Below are positions 26,489 through 33,014 of a stretch of DNA of 40,545 nt, one piece after another. Position 1 is the first letter of the stretch. Every line of letters begins with the position of its first letter. This DNA comes from a bacterium (GTDB taxonomy: Bacteria; Zhuqueibacterota; QNDG01; DSAB01). The stretch covers positions 1 through 40,545 of the forward strand of contig DSAB01000117.1 of NCBI GenBank assembly GCA_011388275.1. The letters are read 5' to 3'. The notes under the pieces are model-generated. The model had not been told where the DNA came from. It ran no database searches and saw nothing but the letters and a program-made list of their open reading frames with translations. Both the position numbers and the translations under genes were made by a program.

Positions 26489-26833
26489 CTAAAAAGGCAT
26501 TCCGGGTATTTTCAGCCCTCCGGGGAGGCCTCCCAGCATACCGCCGGCGATCTTTTGCATCTCCTCCTGGGCTGTTTCCCGTGATTTGTCTATCGCCTGA
26601 TTCACGGCTGCGACGATCAGATCTTCCAGCATCTCGACATCTTCAGAATCAACGACTTCCGGATCGATGGTCACGGAAAGCACCTTTTGTTTTCCGTTCA
26701 CCCTGACGCTGACCATGCCGCCGCCGGCTGTACCTTCAATTTGAATGGCTTCCAGACGCTCCTGCAGGGCCTCCATCTCTTTTTGCATCTTCTGCAGCAA
26801 ATTGAATTGACCGGCCATATTGGATTTCGCCAT
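26489..26833 (-). CDS. ybaB: YbaB/EbfC nucleoid-associated protein
   Basis: The 114-residue dimeric DNA-binding protein has an N-terminal helix ([23 protein letters not shown]), the conserved [16 protein letters not shown] strand region, [16 protein letters not shown], and a Gly/Met-rich tail [10 protein letters not shown]. It is placed between dnaX and recR as usual. Confidence 0.96.
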   Translation of the reverse strand: MAKSNMAGQFNLLQKMQKEMEALQERLEAIQIEGTAGGGMVSVRVNGKQKVLSVTIDPEVVDSEDVEMLEDLIVAAVNQAIDKSRETAQEEMQKIAGGMLGGLPGGLKIPGMPF

Positions 26834-26852
26834 TGTCTCGCCTCCTGACGCC

Positions 26853-28478
26853 CTATTGAATAATTTCAGCGTCCAGATCGTCTATGATTCGGCCTACAGC
26901 CGGATTCTCCGATTTTAATTTTTCCAGCAGCGATTCTTTCTCCTCTTGCGGACTGACGGGCCGGGAATCTCCAAAATCTTTCTTGATACATTGAAACCGG
27001 ACTGCAGAGCCGAATTGATTTCGCAAGACATCCAGGACAATTGCCTCAGACCGCTTGATGGCGTCCATATGAAATCCATTCTGCAGCCCGAATCCAATCT
27101 GAATGACATTGTCTTCGACACCCAGCAGCCTTCCCTCCTGAAGAAAAGATCCGATGGTGATCTTCCGATGCTTGATCTGCTGAATCAGGGCATCCCAGTT
27201 TTCATTGACTTCATCCAGACTCAGTTTCTTTTTTTTTTCAGGCGGTTCGGGATCCCGAACCGGTTCAGCCGCAGATGGCTGACTATCGGCCGCAGAACTC
27301 GCGTTTTGTTCGTGGAGCGGAGCATCTACAGGCGCCTGAAAGTTTCCGGATCCCAGTTTGTCCAGCCTCTGCAGCAGATCTTCAACCGTGACCGTACGAT
27401 CCATTCGGATCATTTTTACCATGGCCATTTCCATCGGAATCCGGGGATTGACCGCGTTCTTCACAGAAACCCGCGCCCGGTTCAGAATCTCGATGAGCCG
27501 GATCAGATCCTCTTCGGCAAATTGCCCGGCCGCTTCCCCGGTTCTTTTTCGAAGGTCTTCGGTTCCATCGACCAGATCGGCCTTTCCGGCCGCCCGAACG
27601 GCCAGGAGGTTGCGAAAATGTTCCATGAGACCTGAAATGAACTCCTCGGGATCATAACCGCCGGTAACCACTTTTTCGACAAGCTCCATACCGCTTCCCA
27701 GATCTTTTGAAGCAAGAATGTCGGTCACTTTGAAAAACCATTCCTGTTCGATCAGTCCCAGTCCCTGAACCACGTGATCAGCCGTAATACGGCTCTCTGT
27801 AAAAGCGATCATCTGATCCAGAATGGACTGGCTGTCCCGAAGACTTCCGTCGGCTTTCATGGCAATAAGATGCAGCGCCTCGTCTTCAATTTCGATGCTT
27901 TCTTCACGGCAGATGCGTTGAAGATGTTCGATAATGTCCCGGGCGCTGATACGACGAAAATCGAACCTCTGGCAGCGTGACAGAATGGTAGCCGGCACTT
28001 TGTGCGGCTCGGTTGTGGCGAATACGAAGATCACATGATCGGGCGGTTCTTCCAGGGTTTTTAGCAATGCGTTGAACGCCGGCGGAGTCAGCATATGCAC
28101 TTCATCGATGATGTAGACCTTGCGGCGTCCCCGGGCCGGCGTATACCGAATATTCTCCCTGAGACTGCGCACCTCATCAATACCGCGGTTGGATGCCCCG
28201 TCGATTTCAAACACATCCACATGTCGGCCCGAAGTGATCTCTTCACAGCTTCCGCACTGATTGCAGGGGGTCTCCTTTCCCTGCTCGCAGTTCAGTGTCT
28301 TGGCAAGAATACGCGCCGCGCTGGTCTTTCCGACTCCGCGCGGACCCGTGAACAGATAGGCATGGGCCAGGCGCTGATTACGAACCGCGTTCCGCAAAGT
28401 CGCGGTTACATGTTCCTGGGCCACCACATCATCCCAGGCCTGCGGCCTCCATTTTCTCGCTAAAACCAGATAGGACAT
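26853..28478 (-). CDS. dnaX: DNA polymerase III subunit gamma/tau with internal A10 slippage site
   Basis: This is the clamp-loader ATPase. The 541 residues have Walker A GPRGVGKT (45-52), the zinc site C64/C72/C75/C78, [10 protein letters not shown] (Walker B), [22 protein letters not shown] (sensor 1/SRC), domain III, and a tau-like C-terminal part after about residue 417. A run of ten A (27229-27238) at codons ~414-417 (GAA AAA AAA AAG) lies at the gamma/tau boundary. Shifting by one base in either direction gives a stop within 10 codons, which would yield a ~420-residue gamma form. The ATG lies 28 nt after the SRP RNA, with AGGA about 9 nt upstream. Confidence 0.96.
   Translation of the reverse strand: MSYLVLARKWRPQAWDDVVAQEHVTATLRNAVRNQRLAHAYLFTGPRGVGKTSAARILAKTLNCEQGKETPCNQCGSCEEITSGRHVDVFEIDGASNRGIDEVRSLRENIRYTPARGRRKVYIIDEVHMLTPPAFNALLKTLEEPPDHVIFVFATTEPHKVPATILSRCQRFDFRRISARDIIEHLQRICREESIEIEDEALHLIAMKADGSLRDSQSILDQMIAFTESRITADHVVQGLGLIEQEWFFKVTDILASKDLGSGMELVEKVVTGGYDPEEFISGLMEHFRNLLAVRAAGKADLVDGTEDLRKRTGEAAGQFAEEDLIRLIEILNRARVSVKNAVNPRIPMEMAMVKMIRMDRTVTVEDLLQRLDKLGSGNFQAPVDAPLHEQNASSAADSQPSAAEPVRDPEPPEKKKKLSLDEVNENWDALIQQIKHRKITIGSFLQEGRLLGVEDNVIQIGFGLQNGFHMDAIKRSEAIVLDVLRNQFGSAVRFQCIKKDFGDSRPVSPQEEKESLLEKLKSENPAVGRIIDDLDAEIIQ
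27229..27238 (-). promoter_or_regulatory. A10 slippage site in dnaX
   Basis: On the coding strand the run reads GAAAAAAAAAAGAAACTG. One extra A (or a -1 shift) gives K-K-K-E-T-E-S-G-stop; one fewer A (or +1) gives K-K-R-N-stop. Both truncated products would lack the tau-specific domain. Confidence 0.65.
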
Positions 28479-28498
28479 CGTCGAATCCTGATTGAATG

Positions 28499-28522
28499 AA
28501 AAAAAAGGCTGTGCACCCAGCT
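28499..28522 (-). terminator. T8 tract after SRP RNA (partial terminator)
   Basis: The GC-rich 3' end of the SRP RNA (GCACAGCC, and a small local GCTG/CAGC hairpin) is followed by eight T. It resembles an intrinsic terminator, but dnaX begins only 20 nt later, so it may be leaky and set the ratio of RNA to dnaX transcripts. Confidence 0.45.
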
Positions 28523-28780
28523 CCGATCCTCCAGATCTCCGTTTCGTCTTCGGCAGCCGACTCCAGCCAAGTGAACCTGCGGCACACGGTCCATCCGCTT
28601 ACCGCTGCTACCTTCCGGTCCTGACGGGGTTCGGCGGTTTCCCGTTGCACAGGACTCGGACTATCATTGCCGCTTACCAAAGCCGGATCGGAGGAGGATA
28701 AGACCTCGGCATGGGAATTCGACCCTGCTATAGCGGGTTGCAGGTTACAGGGCACCGCTAATTCCCCGTCTAGCACAGCC
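28507..28780 (-). ncRNA. ffs: Large bacterial SRP RNA (6S/scRNA type with Alu domain)
   Basis: This is the RNA core of the signal recognition particle, which targets membrane and secreted proteins with Ffh. The minus strand holds the S-domain helix 8 hallmark GTCAGGACCGGAAGGTAGC (GGAA tetraloop and asymmetric loop). Near its 5' end lies the Alu-domain block GTGCTAGACGGGGA / TAGCGGTGCCCTGT, as in Bacillus-type scRNA. Ends are set by an 8-bp closing helix, GGCTGTGC with GCACAGCC, giving 274 nt, followed by T8. Its 5' end is 6 nt behind tRNA-Ala, so it is probably released from the tRNA precursor. Confidence 0.95.
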
Positions 28781-28786
28781 AACAGG

Positions 28787-28859
28787 TGGAGCAGAGCGGG
28801 ATCGAACCGCCGACCTGTACGTTGCGAACGTACCGCTCTCCCAACTGAGCTACTGCCCC
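28787..28859 (-). tRNA. tRNA-Ala (anticodon CGC)
   Basis: Cloverleaf of 73 nt. Acceptor GGGGCAG/CTGCTCC contains the G3:U70 alanine identity pair. Anticodon loop TTCGCAA, discriminator A. CCA is not encoded (CCT follows). Confidence 0.97.
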
Positions 28860-28889
28860 AATCTGAATCCGTAAACCGTCAAAGAACAG

Positions 28890-28974
28890 CGGAGAGGGCG
28901 GGATTCGAACCCGCGGTAGCATTCACTACACACGCTTTCCAAGCGTGCTCCTTCAGCCACTCGGACACCTCTCC
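28890..28974 (-). tRNA. tRNA-Ser (anticodon GGA)
   Basis: 85 nt with the long variable arm of a class II tRNA. Acceptor GGAGAGG/CCTCTCC, anticodon loop TTGGAAA, discriminator G. CCA is not encoded. Confidence 0.97.
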
Positions 28975-29026
28975 AAAACCGGTCATTCCGTCATGCCGCA
29001 TCGCCGTAAGGCAAACAACTCAACAG

Positions 29027-29115
29027 CGGAGAGGGTGGGATTCGAACCCACGGTCCGCCGACAGGCAGACAACGGTTTTCGAGACCGCCCGATTCGACCG
29101 CTCTCGCACCTCTCC
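29027..29115 (-). tRNA. tRNA-Ser (anticodon CGA)
   Basis: 89 nt class II tRNA. Its acceptor is identical to that of the neighbouring tRNA-Ser, but it has a longer variable arm. Anticodon loop CTCGAAA. CCA is not encoded. Confidence 0.96.
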
Positions 29116-29122
29116 GGAGTCA

Positions 29123-29581
29123 TCAGGATTTCTGGCGAAGCTTTCGGAAAAAGGATCGCATCAGTTCCGACGATTCCGCTTCCAGGATGCCTGATATCAA
29201 ACTGACCTGATGGTTCAACCGGTGATCCCGGGCGATGTTTCTCAAAGAACCGCATGCGCCGGCCCTGGGATCAAAGGCTCCGAACACCAGAGTATCGATA
29301 CGCGAAAGCACAACCGCGCCGGCACACATGGAACAGGGTTCTAGTGTCACATACAGGAAGCAGTTCTCGAGCCGCCATGAGTGGAGGGTATCGGCCGCGG
29401 CTGAAATGGCGATCATTTCGGCATGGGCTGTGGGGTCCTGAAGCGTTTCGGTTTGATTGTATCCTTTACCGATCACACAACCGTCTTTTACCACAACCGC
29501 TCCGACCGGAACCTCACCCACGCGAAAGGCTTTTTCCGCTTCCTTGATTGCGCAGCGCATCCACCCTTCATGCAAATCCAT
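29123..29581 (-). CDS. tadA: tRNA(adenine-34) deaminase
   Basis: It converts A34 of tRNA-Arg(ACG) to inosine so that one tRNA reads CGU, CGC and CGA. The 152 residues carry the deaminase zinc motifs TAHAEM (H53, E55) and EPCSMCAG (C83, C86). The ATG at 29581 is chosen because an upstream in-frame extension would run into the tRNA-Arg gene. It starts only 27 nt behind tRNA-Arg(ACG), its substrate, and its stop lies 7 nt before tRNA-Ser(CGA). The ribosome-binding site is weak. Confidence 0.95.
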   Translation of the reverse strand: MDLHEGWMRCAIKEAEKAFRVGEVPVGAVVVKDGCVIGKGYNQTETLQDPTAHAEMIAISAAADTLHSWRLENCFLYVTLEPCSMCAGAVVLSRIDTLVFGAFDPRAGACGSLRNIARDHRLNHQVSLISGILEAESSELMRSFFRKLRQKS

Positions 29582-29608
29582 GGATTGTTCCGAACCCCGT
29601 CCTTCTCG

Positions 29609-29682
29609 TACGCCCGGAGGGAATCGAACCCCCAACCTCCTGATCCGTAGTCAGGTGCTCTATCCAGTTGAGCCACGGGCGC
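29609..29682 (-). tRNA. tRNA-Arg (anticodon ACG)
   Basis: 74 nt. Anticodon loop CTACGGA, so A34 is the TadA target. Acceptor GCGCCCG/CGGGCGT has a terminal G1:U72 wobble; discriminator A. CCA is not encoded (ACG at the 3' end). Confidence 0.95.
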
Positions 29683-29711
29683 GTTGCATTTCACCATACT
29701 TTGATTCTTCG

Positions 29712-29788
29712 ATGGTAGCGCGTACGGGAGTCGAACCCGTGTTACCGACGTGAGAGGCCGGCGTCCTGGACCACTAGACGAACGCGCC
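29712..29788 (-). tRNA. tRNA-Glu (anticodon CTC)
   Basis: The 74-nt body (29715-29788) is followed by an encoded CCA. 5' GGCGCGTTCGTCTAGTGG is Glu-like. Anticodon loop CTCTCAC. The acceptor ends in a G1:U72 wobble. Confidence 0.95.
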
Positions 29789-29813
29789 ATATGGCTTCAA
29801 ATCCGTTGAACCG

Positions 29814-29887
29814 TACGCCCGGAGGGACTCGAACCCCCAACCCTCTGATCCGAAGTCAGATGCTCTGTCCAATTGAGCTACGGGCGC
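29814..29887 (-). tRNA. tRNA-Arg (anticodon TCG)
   Basis: 74 nt, closely similar to the tRNA-Arg(ACG) nearby (same acceptor and T-arm), so probably a duplicate with a changed anticodon arm. Loop CTTCGGA. G1:U72 terminal pair. CCA is not encoded. Confidence 0.95.
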
Positions 29888-29898
29888 GACAGAATTCC

Positions 29899-29972
29899 TG
29901 GCTGGGGAGCAGGGATTCGAACCCCGATACTACGGTCCAGAGCCGCATGTCCTGCCATTGGACGACTCCCCA
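29899..29972 (-). tRNA. tRNA-Gln (anticodon CTG)
   Basis: The 71-nt body (29902-29972) starts with U1 as usual for Gln: TGGGGAG/CTCCCCA. Anticodon loop CTCTGGA, discriminator G, and CCA is encoded. It is the first RNA of the cluster behind the promoter. Confidence 0.95.
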
Positions 29973-29990
29973 TAGTGCATTAAGATTATG

Positions 29991-30019
29991 AATATAGAAA
30001 TATTCATCAGAAAAGTCAA
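29991..30019 (-). promoter_or_regulatory. Strong sigma-70-type promoter of the tRNA-tadA-SRP-dnaX run
   Basis: Minus strand TTGACT (30014-30019), 17-nt spacer, TATATT (29991-29996). Transcription should begin near 29984, about 12 nt before tRNA-Gln. Confidence 0.85.
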
Positions 30020-30348
30020 CCCTTTTTTGGGCTGGAATGACGGCCGCATGGAGCCGTTTTCAGGTCTTGTGATCGGAAAAAAGGAGTCGTGAAGTCCATG
30101 AAATCGGTCAGAACGCCGATGCCGAATCATAAATCCTTTTCGTTTAATTTTTCGACATCGGCATTCTGCCGTCTTGAGAGGAACGCGGGCTGCCAGCCGC
30201 CTTGAAGATCGTTTCCTCTTGCTCACGAATTAATACGTTTCAAAACCGGACAGCCCTATATCAATAATCGGCTTTGCCGCAAGGACCCGACAGCAATCGC
30301 CGGATTCCGAACCCGGGGCCGCTGATTTCGGCCGAAGGGGCGAAAAAG
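30020..30348. other. Intergenic region with a long hairpin
   Basis: This 329-nt gap holds no gene I can support. At 30111-30121 and 30156-30166 the arms GAACGCCGATG and CATCGGCATTC pair over 11 positions, with one G:U on the minus strand. Inner CGAA/TTCG can extend the stem. No T-tract follows, so it is not a clear terminator for the hydrolase gene ending at 30349. Confidence 0.5.
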
Positions 30349-31365
30349 TCAAAACCGGACCGGATATCCCAATACGAATGAGAGCGCCTTGTCCAGTGTT
30401 TCCTGAAAATCCAGCGGAAGCCACGGCCCCGCATCAGGGGCGATCAGCAGTCTATGGAAAAGCCCCTGTGAATCGAACTCCTGAGCCATTTTTCTGTGTT
30501 CATCGAAATGCGGATCCGTTTGCGTGGTCAGGGTCACTCCTCGAACACCCAGTTCGGCGAGCGTCTTGATGGCTGCAGAATGTAAAATGTCCGGACGAAT
30601 CGGATTCAAAGTCACAAAACCCTGGATCGGAAATGTCTGCTCAGCCAGCATGGCCAGGGCGCCGTATCCGCCTGAGGAAAATCCGCCGATAAAAACACGG
30701 CCGGGACTGACATTGTAAATCTGCATGACCTTATTGTAGGCGGTCAGAATATCTTCCCGGGTCTTATCGAGGTTTTTCCAGGTATAGCCCCTCATCGACA
30801 CCACCTGTGAAGACTGCACGTAGGCGATAATAAACGAATTGTTCAGAGTGATCGAGCGCCACACATCACGAAAAGCGGCCGCGGTTTCACCGCCTCCGTG
30901 CAGGGCAATAAACAGCGGATACGATTGCCGGGTGCTGTGGTTCGCGGGAAGTTCGACAATCACATCGGAACGGGCTGCCTGCTGGGCTCTTCTGAAAAAT
31001 TTATCGTTCCTCTTCATGAAAACCGGGTACCGGTCGTGTTTGCGCAAAGGGCGGAAAAACTCCGAGGAAAATGCATTCAGACCGAACCACACTCCCCGGT
31101 CATGGGCGTATTTTAACGCGTCAAAGGCCCGTTCATAATCTTCCAGATGGATACACATGGCCGTCAGATTGTAGGTGTTCTCCTCGACATGATCTGGATA
31201 CTGATCGATTACCCGCTCGAGAACATCCGCGGCTTCCTGGTAATTCTTTCCTTCATACAGCTGCGCGATGTAGGTTTTCAAGGCGTCATACGTGGGCAGA
31301 CGGGCCTCCTGCCCGGAAAGGCAAAGCGGTAAAATGATCAGCGTGAGCCATATTGACTTTCTCAT
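30349..31365 (-). CDS. Exported TPR-alpha/beta hydrolase
   Basis: This 338-residue protein has a signal peptide (about 1-18, MRKSIWLTLIILPLCLSG). A TPR-like helical part (to about 130; NYQEAADVLERVIDQYPDH) precedes an alpha/beta-hydrolase domain with PLFIALHGGG (oxyanion region) and GGFSSGGYGAL (nucleophilic Ser). A DTDP-like acid loop is less clear, and a His late in the sequence (DEHRKM region) may complete the triad. It resembles the polyhydroxybutyrate depolymerase/esterase group. The substrate is unknown. The ATG at 31365 is preceded by AGGGGAG; a GTG 27 nt upstream is less likely. Confidence 0.72.
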   Translation of the reverse strand: MRKSIWLTLIILPLCLSGQEARLPTYDALKTYIAQLYEGKNYQEAADVLERVIDQYPDHVEENTYNLTAMCIHLEDYERAFDALKYAHDRGVWFGLNAFSSEFFRPLRKHDRYPVFMKRNDKFFRRAQQAARSDVIVELPANHSTRQSYPLFIALHGGGETAAAFRDVWRSITLNNSFIIAYVQSSQVVSMRGYTWKNLDKTREDILTAYNKVMQIYNVSPGRVFIGGFSSGGYGALAMLAEQTFPIQGFVTLNPIRPDILHSAAIKTLAELGVRGVTLTTQTDPHFDEHRKMAQEFDSQGLFHRLLIAPDAGPWLPLDFQETLDKALSFVLGYPVRF

Positions 31366-31500
31366 AAGGTTTTCTCCCCTATCAAATTTCACTTTTTCAA
31401 TGATTTGCTGTTTTGCATTCCGGTCCGGCAGAAAGCCGGTTTAAATACTTTTCATGTGAGCACTGATCAATCAGCACGGACGGCTGAAACGTTCCGCGGT

Positions 31501-32688
31501 CTAGAACAGCTTGCTGGTCAGTTTGTCCCTGATCCTCTGAAGATGCTCCATATACAGATCTTCGTATCCGTCGGGACGAAGCCGGCTCTTTTTCACCGCG
31601 GTTTCATAATGCTTTTTGGCGATCAGATATTTTCCTTCCAGTTCATACAGCTCACCCAGGCTGTCATGGCTCTTGGGTGAATCGGGATACAGACGAACAT
31701 ATTCCTCGAAAATGATTCTGGCCGTCTCACGATCATAGGCCATGGTTTCATAACCCAGCCTTCGGATCATCTGTTCGGGTATCTTCACGGTATAGCCGAA
31801 ACGCTCGGTCAGAGCATCATAATAGGCCCGAAGAGAATCCAGGCCTTCCGCGTAGATTCGCGCCGGAACCTGCCAGCCGTCAAAGATGAATTCCAGTCCA
31901 TGATACACGCTGAGATGGGGAGTCGTGCCATGATGGTATTTCGGCATGGAAACAAACCGCCAGACCACTCCGTCCCCGGATCCGTCCTGCAGCAGCTCCG
32001 TAAACCGGTCAATACCGGGCCGGTATGAAGGCTCATTGCCGAGGGTAATGTACAAATACTTGTTGCGGCGATTCTTTTCGCTCAGGTGCGATTCAATATC
32101 CGGAAGCAGCATATTTTTCGGCAGGCCCAGTGCCGGACTGACCGCGATATAACCGCCGAAAAGATACGGCCGCGTCAGAAACGCGTAGACGGTCAGAGTG
32201 CCGCCGAGAGAGTGACCGGCCAAGATCCGATAGGGTTCGGTGCGGTAACGGCTTTCCACGGCCGGGAAGCACTCCTTTTCAAGAAAATCCAGAAACCGGT
32301 CGGCTCCGCCGCTGAGGCGTGAATTGGGAATCCAAACGGGTGTAAAATCCCGGTCTCGATTGACATTGATCAATCCGACCACAATCATTTGCGGCATGGT
32401 CCAGCTCGATGAAAGAAACTGAACGATCCCGGTCACATGAAAGAAATGATTCTCCGCATCCAGCAGGTAGAGGACCGGATATTTTTTTTCTTCCATCATC
32501 TCATAGTTATCCGGCAGATAGACCAGCAGAGTACGGTTCTCGTTGAGCTCCGTGGAATGAAGAGTGATGATTTTACCGGCAACCAGCAGCCTGGTGTCCT
32601 CATCGGCCGGCAGCGGGGTTTGCATTATCATGATCAGAATGCATCCCGCGAGGCATTTTCTTATATACAATCCGTTCACAACGTTCAT
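31501..32688 (-). CDS. Exported esterase (Fes/EstD-like) with C-terminal TPR
   Basis: The 395 residues begin with a signal peptide (about 1-28). The esterase D-type fold follows: LLVYLPDNYE, KKYPVLYLLDAENHF, IVVGLINVNRDRDFTP, and the nucleophile elbow LAGHSLGG, with YHHGTTPHLSVYHGL supplying the candidate catalytic His. The last ~80 residues contain a TPR (SHDSLGELYELEGKYLIAKKHYETA). Family members cleave siderophore or carbohydrate esters. It is followed at 108 nt by the second TPR hydrolase on the same strand. Confidence 0.78.
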   Translation of the reverse strand: MNVVNGLYIRKCLAGCILIMIMQTPLPADEDTRLLVAGKIITLHSTELNENRTLLVYLPDNYEMMEEKKYPVLYLLDAENHFFHVTGIVQFLSSSWTMPQMIVVGLINVNRDRDFTPVWIPNSRLSGGADRFLDFLEKECFPAVESRYRTEPYRILAGHSLGGTLTVYAFLTRPYLFGGYIAVSPALGLPKNMLLPDIESHLSEKNRRNKYLYITLGNEPSYRPGIDRFTELLQDGSGDGVVWRFVSMPKYHHGTTPHLSVYHGLEFIFDGWQVPARIYAEGLDSLRAYYDALTERFGYTVKIPEQMIRRLGYETMAYDRETARIIFEEYVRLYPDSPKSHDSLGELYELEGKYLIAKKHYETAVKKSRLRPDGYEDLYMEHLQRIRDKLTSKLF

Positions 32689-33014
32689 GGTTCTGATGCC
32701 ATCCTTTGATTAAATATACAAATTTAACATGAAATATCCAGGTTAATATAAAAATGCCATCTGTTACTACGGTTTATCAGCGATTATCCCTGACCATACC
32801 GTTCCATTGAGCGGCCGGGATAGTGAGCATATATGAAACACACTCAACGGCCCATTATTTCCCATAAAATGATTTTTCCGCTTTTTTGCCTGGCGGAAAA
32901 AACCTTTTATTCTTTACCCAAAGATCGTATATTAAACAAGGGCTGAATTGCTTCCGGTCCCGATTCTTTCGGGATCCTGACATCCAATATCGGAAATCCA
33001 TCCGGAGGCCCCTC
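32689..33014. other. Divergent promoter region between esterase and GH97-like genes
   Basis: The 326-nt AT-rich gap has three visible elements. First, TTTTTCCGC/GCGGAAAAA (32873-32881 / 32893-32901) forms a 9-bp hairpin. Second, TATATT at 32928-32933 is a likely plus-strand -10 box, with only a weak -35. Third, a TCCCGA/TCGGGA hairpin (32958-32974) lies in the presumed leader of the GH97-like gene. On the minus side AT-rich boxes near 32715 may drive the esterase. No gene is seen. Confidence 0.45.

Noticed and set aside
28499-28506. T8 after SRP RNA as full terminator
   Set aside because: dnaX starts 20 nt later with no promoter box between, so complete termination would silence it. It is kept only as a partial terminator.
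32873-32901. TTTTTCCGC/GCGGAAAAA hairpin as terminator
   Set aside because: It lies between divergent genes, where no transcript needs ending. It is kept only as a structural element of the promoter region.
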